In this document: one piece after another, positions 1 to 6,773 of the stretch
Layout of the letters: each line of letters starts with the position of its first letter
Numbering within the stretch: position 1 is the stretch's first letter
DNA from: UBA4844 sp050943255
GTDB lineage: Bacteria; Bacillota; Syntrophomonadia; Syntrophomonadales; Syntrophomonadaceae
Length of the DNA stretch: 12,446 bases
Direction of reading: 5' to 3'
Assembly: GCA_050943255.1 (NCBI GenBank)
Contig: JBMNOV010000051.1
Coordinates: forward strand, 1 to 12,446
Notes under the pieces: model-generated
The model's input: the letters and a program-made list of their open reading frames with translations, nothing else
Databases searched by the model: none
Told to the model about the DNA's origin: nothing
Program-made: the position numbers and the translations under genes

Positions 1-110
1 AAAGCCAGATAGTGAGCAAAGTGGCTCACTTTTAAACTAGCATTAGTGGCTCAGTTTTTAATCAGCACAGTGGTTCACTTTTTGGTTGACATTCGCACTT
101 TTGGTTCCAT
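1..110. mobile_element. Terminal repeats of an IS21-like insertion sequence, cut by window edge
   Basis: Three near-identical motifs are spaced 24-25 bases apart: AGTGGCTCACTTTT at 20-33, AGTGGCTCAGTTTTT at 45-59 and AGTGGTTCACTTTTT at 69-83. A degenerate fourth (CACTTTTGGTTCC) lies near 96-108. AGTGAGC at 11-17 is the inverse of GCTCACT at 24-30. Spaced copies of a short motif near the tip are typical of the multiple terminal repeats of IS21-family elements, where the transposase binds. The outer end may be near the CA at 96-97 (GACATTCGCA), since this family usually ends in CA. No transposase gene is in the window; it would lie to the left. Family assignment is from motif style only. Confidence 0.5.
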
Positions 111-250
111 TTTAACTTCTTCAGTAATTAGCAGGGAAGAATAACGCATATGTAGCAGATTGCCGAAAGTTTAAGTTAATCCAAAAGAGGTCATCAATTA
201 TCATGTATGCTAAAAAACTATAAATATACGAATTTATTTGGTACCAAAGA

Positions 251-274
251 AAAGGGAGCTTTAGCGCTCCCTTT
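251..274 (-). terminator. Rho-independent terminator of aroE
   Basis: A perfect 9-bp stem, AAAGGGAGC (251-259) with GCTCCCTTT (266-274), has a 6-base loop. Read on the minus strand it starts ten bases after the aroE stop codon and runs into TTTTCTTT, as expected for intrinsic termination of aroE. Confidence 0.85.
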
Positions 275-283
275 AATAATCTT

Positions 284-1144
284 CTAGAGTTTTTGTAAAC
301 TATCCTGTAGTACCTCTTTCATAAATGAAATTGGCGGCTCTTTTCCGGTTAATGTTTTTAGAAATAATCTCCCTTGATAAAGCAACATGGGTAAACCATT
401 TATCGTTTTTAAATTTCTTTCTTGAGCCATAGCTAAAAATTTGGTGACTGAAGGATTGTAGATTATATCACAAACTACAGCACTAGGTTTGACCTTTTTT
501 AATGTACTAATAGGCGCTCTGTCAATATCTGGCTTCATTCCCAGCGGAGTGCAGTTAATAATGATATCAGCTTGTTCACTGAGTTCTTCAAATTCTTCAT
601 CGTTCAGCTTGTACCCCATTGCTACACCACTCTTAACGGCATTAACCATACTAGCCATCTTTCGGGATTTACTCATATCCCGGGCTATTATATTAATTCC
701 TTTAACACCTGAGATTGCAAGCTCATATGCTATAGAATATGCAGCTCCTCCGGCACCAATCATTAATATATTTTTGTCAGCAACATCAACATTTTCGTTT
801 ATAATTCCGTCTAAAAAACCCCTGCCATCTGTATTATATCCAACCAGGGTTCCATTCTCATTTTTGATAACATTGACTGATTGACAAGCCTCGGCCTCGG
901 GTGACAATTTATCTAAATACTTAATAACTTCCTGCTTATATGGTTTGGTTACATTTATTCCGATCATATTTAAAGCTCTAACACTAGCTACAGCTGCCTC
1001 CACTTGATCGGGTTCAACCTTAAATACCAGATACACACCGTTAATTCCCATTTTTTCCATAGTTAGTGTATGCAATACCGGAGACAAACTTTGCCTTACA
1101 GGATTACCAATCATACCCATTAATGATGTATCGCCATTAATCAT
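284..1144 (-). CDS. aroE: Shikimate dehydrogenase (NADP+)
   Basis: Catalyses reduction of 3-dehydroshikimate to shikimate in the cytosolic shikimate (aromatic amino acid) pathway. With the ATG start the protein has 286 residues, normal for AroE. The N-terminal substrate domain has the SLSP motif (residues 19-22) and INVTKPYK (63-70), whose final Lys70 matches the catalytic lysine; Asp106 in GYNTDGRGF is its partner. The Rossmann loop is GAGGAA (130-135). The usual NRT nucleotide motif reads ARD, so cofactor preference is less certain. The frame opens further upstream to a TTG at 1177, but ATG 1144 (or GTG 1147) follows a GGGGGA ribosome binding site and gives the family-typical beginning MINGDTSLMGMIG. 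The only same-strand neighbour is a dehydrogenase remnant upstream. A quinate/shikimate catabolic paralogue (YdiB-like) is possible but less likely. Confidence 0.92.
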   Translation of the reverse strand: MINGDTSLMGMIGNPVRQSLSPVLHTLTMEKMGINGVYLVFKVEPDQVEAAVASVRALNMIGINVTKPYKQEVIKYLDKLSPEAEACQSVNVIKNENGTLVGYNTDGRGFLDGIINENVDVADKNILMIGAGGAAYSIAYELAISGVKGINIIARDMSKSRKMASMVNAVKSGVAMGYKLNDEEFEELSEQADIIINCTPLGMKPDIDRAPISTLKKVKPSAVVCDIIYNPSVTKFLAMAQERNLKTINGLPMLLYQGRLFLKTLTGKEPPISFMKEVLQDSLQKL

Positions 1145-1186
1145 CACTTCAACTCTTCCCCCTTCGATAAGTTTCAAGATTAATAG

Positions 1187-1192
1187 ATTATA
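1187..1192 (-). promoter_or_regulatory. Possible -10 box for aroE
   Basis: The minus strand reads TATAAT here, with only a poor -35 (TTACAT) 17 bases upstream. Transcription would begin near 1180, almost on top of the TTG at 1177, which supports the downstream aroE start at 1144. Confidence 0.35.
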
Positions 1193-1259
1193 AAAAACTT
1201 GTCCAATATATGTAATATTTCCTACCTATAATGCTACAGCTTCTGACCATGGCTTATAA

Positions 1260-1388
1260 TTATTTGCGCGAAAAACCACTATCAACCGGAATTATAGTGC
1301 CATTTATATATTCAGCTGCACCTGATGCAAGAAAAATTGCTATTCCTTGCAAATCATCTCCTTGCCCCCATCTCCCCTTATATACTAT
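1260..1388 (-). pseudogene. C-terminal remnant of a short-chain dehydrogenase/reductase
   Basis: A minus-strand frame of about 42 codons with no start codon ends at TAA 1260-1262 and is closed upstream by TAA at 1389-1391. Its translation contains RWGQGDDLQGIAIFLAS, then EYINGTIIPVDSG. This is the C-terminal signature of classical SDR enzymes of the KduD/gluconate 5-dehydrogenase type (R-W-G-x-x-x-D-L-x-G-x-x-x-F-L-A-S, then Y-x-x-G-x-x-x-x-V-D-x-G). The Rossmann fold and the Tyr-Lys catalytic site are absent, so the piece cannot be active. It lies on the aroE strand about 115 bases upstream of the aroE start, so it was probably once the preceding gene. Its upstream edge abuts an 11-bp tandem repeat and the end of the glycoside hydrolase gene, which marks the likely deletion point. 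Confidence 0.8.
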
Positions 1389-1397
1389 TTATATAAT

Positions 1398-1419
1398 ATG
1401 CTATAAATATGCTATAAAT
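1398..1419. repeat. Perfect 11-bp tandem duplication at the hydrolase stop codon
   Basis: ATGCTATAAAT occurs twice back to back (1398-1408 and 1409-1419). The second copy contains the TAG stop of the minus-strand hydrolase gene (1412-1414). It sits between that gene and the SDR remnant, which fits a slippage or junction scar. Confidence 0.75.
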
Positions 1420-3550
1420 TTTTAAATGCATCTTGCACTATATAGTACGATGGTTTTAACCTCTCATGGTATGTTGGCATTACCCAATCATTCCACGTAT
1501 AATTCTCCATACTGATTTCTAAGTCTTCTTTTACTTTATTTTTAACTATTCCAGCCCCAATGTAAATACCTTCTATCTTTTCAGCTTTTATTGATTTGTT
1601 CTTGTATAAATCACCCATTATTGATTTGGTTGATGGATCCATAACATTTAATAACTGCCAGGGAATTCGTATTTCAATATTACTATCCATACAAGAAAAG
1701 TCAGTAAGAGAATTATAATTACTATGTTCCGGATTGGCGTCTCCTAGCTTTAATAATCCAGTTTCATATTGGGAAAAAGGAATTAATAGTTTACCTTCTG
1801 GTAAGTAGATATCTCGGGAAAGACAATGATACATAGGATTGAAAATGCCATTACCTTTCTTATTATATTCTGGGTTTTTTCTAATCATATTGAGCTGTTC
1901 ACCATATAAATAGTAAAAAGAATCATAGTATGCATCTACCAAAATTCTTGAATTGTCTTTATTGTTTATCTGAATTAGAAAATCAGCGGGTCGCTCAAAG
2001 GAAATACTGGTGGGTTTATACTGTGTATTCCCTTGTCCCGGAATCGAGTCTATAGGAATAAATAATAAGTCATTACTAAGATCATAATCCTTAGTTTTAA
2101 CCATGAAATAAATATACTTTTCATCAGATTTTACATAAAGGCTGAGCTCGTCGGAGGTAATAAGGGGAGTATTCATATTCCAATCTGAAATATCACCATC
2201 TACATAACATATACTTTTTTCTTGGCCAGGATCAAAAGCCAACAATCCAAACTGTTGTTCATTTGTCTGGGGATTAGACCAGAAAGGCCTTTGGTCAGGC
2301 AGATCAAAGTCCATGGTATTCCATGTTCTTTTAAACCATTCATCTTGCCAGGTAAATACCAATGCCCCACAATAACCTTCATCATATATGTCATGCAAAA
2401 GATCGACAATAATATCCCCTTGTTCAGTTTCGCTATGATTACCCTGATTATAGCCAGAGTGTATATTTACATGGGTCATCCCCCTTGAAGCAGGTACACC
2501 GAACTCCGCAATAAGTACTGGTACGGTATGTTCCTTAAACAAATCACGTAAGTATGCCCTATATGTATTTATTCTCCCTTTTTCGTCTTTAAAAGTAATG
2601 TATTCTTTTTGATAGCTCATAAAATCCGGATAATAGGGGTAAACATGATATGATGCAAATAATCCCGATTTATAGTTTTTTTGAGGCTTAATATGCTCTA
2701 TGTTAACTACTGCCAAGTCCTCTTTTTCAAGCGGTTCATTAGGATGTTCCAACATATCGGTTGTAGGCCAATTGGTAAAACTTAAAGCACGAGTCATATT
2801 ATACTTGGAAGCTTCATAATTCAGCACATTATCTCCAACTTCACAAAGAAAGGCTTCAAAGGGTGAAGCTTTGTCGGTATATAAAAATTTCCCGGTATAG
2901 GAGCTTTTATCGGGATTGCTTATATTAGTCTCCTCAACAAAATAAGGGTCCCATTCTATCCCTAGTATCCAGCCTATTACATATTTTGATATGTCGCTTT
3001 TGTATTCTCCACTGGCAAATCCCGGCCTTTCAGGTAAACTAGCATTTCCGTGGAAAATATCAACTAAATCGTTTGCATCTTTTATAAAATCATTTTTAAT
3101 TCTCTCATTACCGGCATAAGCATCATATAGTTGATTAATAATCTCTTCGCTTACCCATACACCCTGTAAAAGATAAAGCGGCTTTTCCGAGCTTTTGTTA
3201 AACTCATATAATGCATTATAAAAATCCGGTTTTAAAGTTGTATAAACTCTGATTACATCAGCATTCATATCGCTAATATATTGAAACCAACGTAAATATT
3301 CCTCTTGGGTGATAGCAAGTTCCCCAGGAAAACATCCTGGTTTAGCTGCACCTATGTTAACACCTTTAAGGAACTTCTTTTGCCACTTACCATCAGTATA
3401 TATGAAAAAATCCCTTCCTTGGACTTTTGAAATATATTTAATACCATCTTCTTCGTAAACATCTTTTTCCCGAGTTATTAATAATGATAGGCTTCCTAAA
3501 ATAACAATACATATAATTATTAATGCAGGTATTTTAAATCTTTTCATCAT
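1412..3550 (-). CDS. Membrane-anchored glycoside hydrolase (TIM barrel) with CBM9-like C-terminus
   Basis: Probably an extracytoplasmic glycosidase of the clan GH-A type; substrate unknown. The 712-residue product starts with basic residues and a single hydrophobic segment (about 7-26: PALIIICIVILGSLSLLI), a signal anchor. Residues ~45-430 look like a (beta/alpha)8 barrel: LKGVNIGAA at the first strand, IGWILGIEWDP with Glu199 as candidate acid/base, and VLIAEFGVPASRG with Glu349 as candidate nucleophile. TWQDEWFKRTW follows near the last strand. Residues ~448-660 contain VDGDISDW and IRIPWQLL, resembling a CBM9/DOMON-type beta-sandwich. ATG 3550 is chosen over an upstream in-frame ATG (3598) because GGGGAGGGG lies 7 bases before it. 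The gene seems monocistronic; no terminator is obvious. The exact GH family cannot be fixed by eye. Confidence 0.75.
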   Translation of the reverse strand: MMKRFKIPALIIICIVILGSLSLLITREKDVYEEDGIKYISKVQGRDFFIYTDGKWQKKFLKGVNIGAAKPGCFPGELAITQEEYLRWFQYISDMNADVIRVYTTLKPDFYNALYEFNKSSEKPLYLLQGVWVSEEIINQLYDAYAGNERIKNDFIKDANDLVDIFHGNASLPERPGFASGEYKSDISKYVIGWILGIEWDPYFVEETNISNPDKSSYTGKFLYTDKASPFEAFLCEVGDNVLNYEASKYNMTRALSFTNWPTTDMLEHPNEPLEKEDLAVVNIEHIKPQKNYKSGLFASYHVYPYYPDFMSYQKEYITFKDEKGRINTYRAYLRDLFKEHTVPVLIAEFGVPASRGMTHVNIHSGYNQGNHSETEQGDIIVDLLHDIYDEGYCGALVFTWQDEWFKRTWNTMDFDLPDQRPFWSNPQTNEQQFGLLAFDPGQEKSICYVDGDISDWNMNTPLITSDELSLYVKSDEKYIYFMVKTKDYDLSNDLLFIPIDSIPGQGNTQYKPTSISFERPADFLIQINNKDNSRILVDAYYDSFYYLYGEQLNMIRKNPEYNKKGNGIFNPMYHCLSRDIYLPEGKLLIPFSQYETGLLKLGDANPEHSNYNSLTDFSCMDSNIEIRIPWQLLNVMDPSTKSIMGDLYKNKSIKAEKIEGIYIGAGIVKNKVKEDLEISMENYTWNDWVMPTYHERLKPSYYIVQDAFKNL

Positions 3551-3557
3551 AATATTT

Positions 3558-3566
3558 CCCCTCCCC
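3558..3566 (-). promoter_or_regulatory. Ribosome binding site deciding the hydrolase start
   Basis: The minus strand reads GGGGAGGGG, 7 bases before ATG 3550. It lies inside the longer open frame from 3598, so the longer start would encode this site as protein. This argues for the 712-residue product. Confidence 0.7.
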
Positions 3567-3735
3567 TTTGTCATAAGCTGAAACTGCATTCTCTTCATTT
3601 TACCTTAAAATAATAGGTTAAGTATTCCAATTTTATTTGCCTTTGTGATATGTTTGCTGAAAATTCAACTTATTAGGAGGGTATTATTTACTAATCTGCT
3701 CATATATTTATTTATACTGCTATTCTAATAGTAAG

Positions 3736-4392
3736 TTAACGTGTTTTTCGAGAATGCTTTTTATTTCCTTTATACCTATGGGCTGTTATCTTTTTTACCT
3801 CTGTAGTTCCAGATGTTTTGGAAGTATCTTGTGATATATATATTTCTGGTTTTGCTAATGTGTCACCAGAATCCAATGTTTCTGACTTATTTGTTTCTAT
3901 CGTTTCTGTAGTTTCAAACATTTCCTTCAATTCGATAATTTCTGGTTTATCAATTATTTCATCTGATTTAATTGGCTCGGATTCTTGAGGTGTTTCATCT
4001 ATTGCTGGTTCTACGAATTGGTACGTTTCCTCCATTGCAGATACCTCTTTTTCCTCTCGTATTTCTTCTGATTCTAATGCCTCAGGTTCTTCAGCTGTTT
4101 TATTTACCGCTTGTTCTGAAAATTCGGATGTCTCTGACTCTATAATTGCTTTTTGGGAATCCGCCGTATCAATTTTTCCATCCTCTTTTGGTGTTTCGGT
4201 TATTACTGGTGCCATGGTACTATTTGGTGATTCTTCTAGTTTATCTATCACTTTGTTATCTGAAACCGAATTAGTATATTGCTTTACATTAATAAACAAA
4301 TTATTACAGTAGAAACAGGTCTTTTCATCTGTTAACGGGGTAGTGGATTTGCTCCACTGCTTACAAGATGTGCAATAAAGCCAATAAGCCAT
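3736..4392 (-). CDS. Zinc-ribbon protein with acidic tandem repeats and basic tail
   Basis: I do not recognise a named family. The 218-residue protein has three parts. Residues 7-29 form a Cys4 zinc ribbon (C7-x2-C10-x15-C26-x2-C29). Residues ~61-193 are four degenerate acidic repeats of 32-34 residues; the clearest are 93-126 and 128-161, both built on a pattern like E-x-A-[IV]-x-x-T-x-x-E-x-E-x-[LI]-x-S-[ED]-E-I. Residues ~199-218 are strongly basic (KKITAHRYKGNKKHSRKTR). There is no signal peptide or membrane segment, so it is probably cytosolic and its middle disordered. ATG 4392 has an AAGGAAGGAG site upstream. It diverges from sleB-ypeB, with about 200 bases between. A scaffold or nucleic-acid-associated role is conceivable, but nothing here proves it. 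Confidence 0.75.
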   Translation of the reverse strand: MAYWLYCTSCKQWSKSTTPLTDEKTCFYCNNLFINVKQYTNSVSDNKVIDKLEESPNSTMAPVITETPKEDGKIDTADSQKAIIESETSEFSEQAVNKTAEEPEALESEEIREEKEVSAMEETYQFVEPAIDETPQESEPIKSDEIIDKPEIIELKEMFETTETIETNKSETLDSGDTLAKPEIYISQDTSKTSGTTEVKKITAHRYKGNKKHSRKTR

Positions 4393-4530
4393 AAAAAAAA
4401 GACTCCTTCCTTAAAATATTTATAACACCTAAAAAACTTTCTTGTTAATAAACATTTTATTGAACTTTTTAACAATATATGAACAAATTCTGTTTTAGAA
4501 TTTTAATTTAATTGATGTTGAAAAATGTTA

Positions 4531-4561
4531 GTATAAGTATTTTATGTTGAAGGACATACTA
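4531..4561 (+). promoter_or_regulatory. Candidate forespore (sigma-F/sigma-G) promoter for sleB-ypeB
   Basis: GTATA (4531-4535) fits the forespore -35 pattern, and CATACTA (4555-4561) fits the sigma-G -10 CATnnTA, separated by 19 bases (one more than the usual 18). GG at 4552-4553 also makes it partly sigma-F-like. The site lies 32 bases before the sleB TTG. In Bacillus sleB-ypeB is sigma-G dependent, so the position fits; the assignment is by pattern only. Confidence 0.45.
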
Positions 4562-4593
4562 AGTTAAATTATTAATAAATAGGAGGAAAGTAT

Positions 4594-5085
4594 TTGAAGA
4601 CACTTGCATTTAAACTCAAATTACTAGCTGGGATTCTAATAATTTGTATTTTGGGAGTAAGCTTGTTTTTAAATCAATATAATGGGAATGAACCAATTAT
4701 ACCTGTACAAGGCAAAGTTGGTGAACCTCGAGCAGATGATGTATGGCTGATTTCTCGTATGGTAGCAGCAGAAGCCAGAGGTGAGCCCTTTCAAGGTCAA
4801 GTAGCGGTTGCTGCGGTAATAGTAAATCGTGTACGCCATCCGCGCTTTCCCGGAACTGTAAGCGGTGTAATTTATCAACCAGGAGCTTTTTCCCCCATTT
4901 TGGATGGTTCATTTTGGCGTGTGACTCCTACAAATGATCATGTCAGAGCAGCCCGATATGCCTTAAATGGCTGGGATCCCACATATGGTGCCACTTTTTT
5001 CTGGAATCCTGTAACATCTACCAGTCCATGGATCTGGGGCCGGAAAATTATTACCAAAATTGGTAAACATCTTTTTGGAAGTTGA
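4594..5085 (+). CDS. sleB: Spore cortex-lytic enzyme SleB/cell wall hydrolase
   Basis: A peptidoglycan hydrolase (lytic transglycosylase in studied SleB proteins) that degrades spore cortex during germination. The 163-residue product has an N-terminal hydrophobic segment (about 10-27) acting as signal peptide or anchor, then a Hydrolase_2 domain from residue ~48: VAAEARGEPFQGQVAVAAVIVNR in sequence order, with the conserved acidic EARGEP motif (Glu60, Glu64), NRVRHPRFP, and the C-terminal TFFWNP and WIWG motifs. Bacillus SleB is about 300 residues because of an N-terminal peptidoglycan-binding domain; that domain is missing here, so this is a catalytic-domain-only form. The start is TTG, supported by AGGAGG 7 bases upstream; no ATG lies nearby in frame. 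ypeB follows after 41 bases. Confidence 0.92.
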   Translation: MKTLAFKLKLLAGILIICILGVSLFLNQYNGNEPIIPVQGKVGEPRADDVWLISRMVAAEARGEPFQGQVAVAAVIVNRVRHPRFPGTVSGVIYQPGAFSPILDGSFWRVTPTNDHVRAARYALNGWDPTYGATFFWNPVTSTSPWIWGRKIITKIGKHLFGS

Positions 5086-5126
5086 CATTGGAACTTGAGA
5101 GTAAGAAAGTATGAGGTGTATTAGTA

Positions 5127-6491
5127 TTGCGCTATAAAAATCTATTATTCGGTTTACTTATTGTAATTGGTTTAGGAGCTGGTGCATTTTATTTTAACCA
5201 AATTAACAAACAAGCACATGCTTCAGAGAATGCGTTAGAAGCAAGTTATCAGAATAATTTTTTCAGTTTAATAGAGAATATTGAAAACCTCGATGTTTTA
5301 CTTGGAAAAATCTTAGCTTCTAATTCTAATGACCAGGATATAATAACATTGGCTACGGTTTGGTCTATAGCAGAAGTAGCTAGAACTAATTTAGACAATT
5401 TGCCCCTGGGTATTGAAAATATGATGCGCAGCAATCAATACTTGGCGCAATTAGGTGATTTTAGTTATTCTCTAGCCCAAAAGATAGCAAATAACCAGGA
5501 AATAACTGAAGCTGAATGGCAGAAAATTAGACAACTACATCAAGAAAACCGCACAATTCATAATGAATTAAGAGAACTCATGGACTTAATGCAGGAAAAG
5601 CAAATCAGACTTGGTAGCCTTATCAACTTAAATGAGGATAAAGAATTGACCCCTGATAAAAAAGTTATGCTTGATGGTTTTGGAAAATTGGATGAACGAC
5701 TTCAAAATGAAGTACCAACATTAACTTATGATGGTCCTTTTTCTGACCATGTTGTAAACCGAGCACCTAGAGGGCTGTCCGGAAAGATGATAAATGAAAA
5801 AGAGGCGGAAAACATTGCCCTTCAGTTTATTAAGAACTTGAACAACACCAATTATACGGCTAAGATTACCGGTAAGACAAAAGGTCGTATCCCTTCTTAT
5901 TCAGTTACATTACATCCTAAAGATACAAAAATGTCAGATTTGGTATTAGGGATTAGTCAAAAAGGCGGACAAGTTGTTTTAATGATGGACGTAGGAGAAC
6001 GGGGTCAAGTTAGAAACGTTAATGTAGAACAAGCAAAAGAGCAGGCTAAGGAGTTTGTACAGAAATTAGATTTAGGAGATTTTTTACCTACAGGCCACTT
6101 AATAGAAGGAAATGAATTGCTGGTTAACTATGCACTCCTGCAGGATGGCGTAGTTATTTATCCTGATATGATTCAAGTGATTGTCTCCTTAGATAGCGGA
6201 AATGTAGTAGCTTATGATGCTAATAAATATTTGTTATCTCATGCCGAAAGAAAACTGCCAAAACCTATAATCACTGAAGCTGAAGCTAGAGAAAAAGTAA
6301 ATAAAAAGTTAAAAATTGAAGAGATCCGATTAGCGCTTATTCCTCTAGGTAATTTGGAAGAACAGCTGGCTTACGAAATAAAAGGAAAAATCGACGAAGA
6401 TACTTACTACGTATACATTAATGCGGAAAATGGTTTACAGGAAAAAATACTGCTAGTTGTGGAAACACCGCAAGGATCAAGGAGTATATAA
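5127..6491 (+). CDS. ypeB: Germination protein YpeB (SleB partner)
   Basis: Needed in Bacillus for SleB to accumulate and stay stable in the dormant spore. The 454-residue protein has one N-terminal membrane segment (about 6-24), a helical, Asn/Gln/Glu-rich region to about residue 200, and then PepSY/YPEB-type repeats. The first begins about 222 (NEKEAENIALQFIKNL), the second about 307 (NVEQAKEQAKEFVQKL), and the third about 387 (TEAEAREKVNKKL, ending in YYVYINAENG). The length matches known YpeB. The TTG start is supported by GAGGTG at 5113-5118, 8 bases upstream. The order sleB then ypeB with a short gap is the conserved operon and strongly supports both names. No classical U-tract terminator follows; an imperfect hairpin lies at 6541-6570. 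Confidence 0.92.
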   Translation: MRYKNLLFGLLIVIGLGAGAFYFNQINKQAHASENALEASYQNNFFSLIENIENLDVLLGKILASNSNDQDIITLATVWSIAEVARTNLDNLPLGIENMMRSNQYLAQLGDFSYSLAQKIANNQEITEAEWQKIRQLHQENRTIHNELRELMDLMQEKQIRLGSLINLNEDKELTPDKKVMLDGFGKLDERLQNEVPTLTYDGPFSDHVVNRAPRGLSGKMINEKEAENIALQFIKNLNNTNYTAKITGKTKGRIPSYSVTLHPKDTKMSDLVLGISQKGGQVVLMMDVGERGQVRNVNVEQAKEQAKEFVQKLDLGDFLPTGHLIEGNELLVNYALLQDGVVIYPDMIQVIVSLDSGNVVAYDANKYLLSHAERKLPKPIITEAEAREKVNKKLKIEEIRLALIPLGNLEEQLAYEIKGKIDEDTYYVYINAENGLQEKILLVVETPQGSRSI

Positions 6492-6714
6492 CATACTTTT
6501 TTGGTAGCGGTAGTCAATATTATTATATTTTCTATTATGTATGATCCTGGTCGAGGCAGGCCAGGTTCATTATGCTCTAAGCCAGCTTTCATGAAATACG
6601 CTCTGGCATAAAATATTTACAGATTTATTCTCGGTTTAAGCCTAATCACCCTTATCAATCATTAACTTCATTAAGAATCATTATTTTCGATAATGAATAT
6701 TCTTTTCCTCCAAT
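6492..6714. other. Gene-free spacer between convergent ypeB and the PurL-like gene
   Basis: AT-rich spacer. Its only structure is an inverted repeat, ATGATCCTGG (6541-6550) against CCAGGTTCAT (6561-6570), with one mismatch. It could terminate ypeB, but it lacks a following T-run on either strand. I see no coding signal. Confidence 0.4.
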
Positions 6715-6743
6715 TAAAAAATGCGCACCCGAAGAGTGCGCAT
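6715..6743 (-). terminator. Rho-independent terminator of the PurL-like gene
   Basis: A perfect 8-bp stem, ATGCGCAC (6721-6728) and GTGCGCAT (6736-6743), is followed on the minus strand by a run of T (complement of the A-run at 6716-6721). It lies about 30 bases beyond the stop of the minus-strand gene. Confidence 0.9.
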
Positions 6744-6773
6744 ATATTATCGTGCAAAAATTTACTTTTTACA

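Noticed and set aside
489..884. Plus-strand open frame of 131 codons inside aroE
   Set aside because: Antisense to a confident gene; hydrophobic, low-information translation; no ribosome binding site.
1145..1177. TTG 1177 as the aroE start
   Set aside because: It would precede the visible ribosome binding site and lie almost at the predicted transcription start; the family-typical N-terminus begins at 1144.
1231..1425. Plus-strand 64-codon frame
   Set aside because: The opposite strand here encodes a clear SDR C-terminal signature, so this frame is its shadow.
6541..6570. Inverted repeat as a definite ypeB terminator
   Set aside because: One mismatch, a 10-base loop and no T-run on either strand; kept only as a note in the spacer entry.
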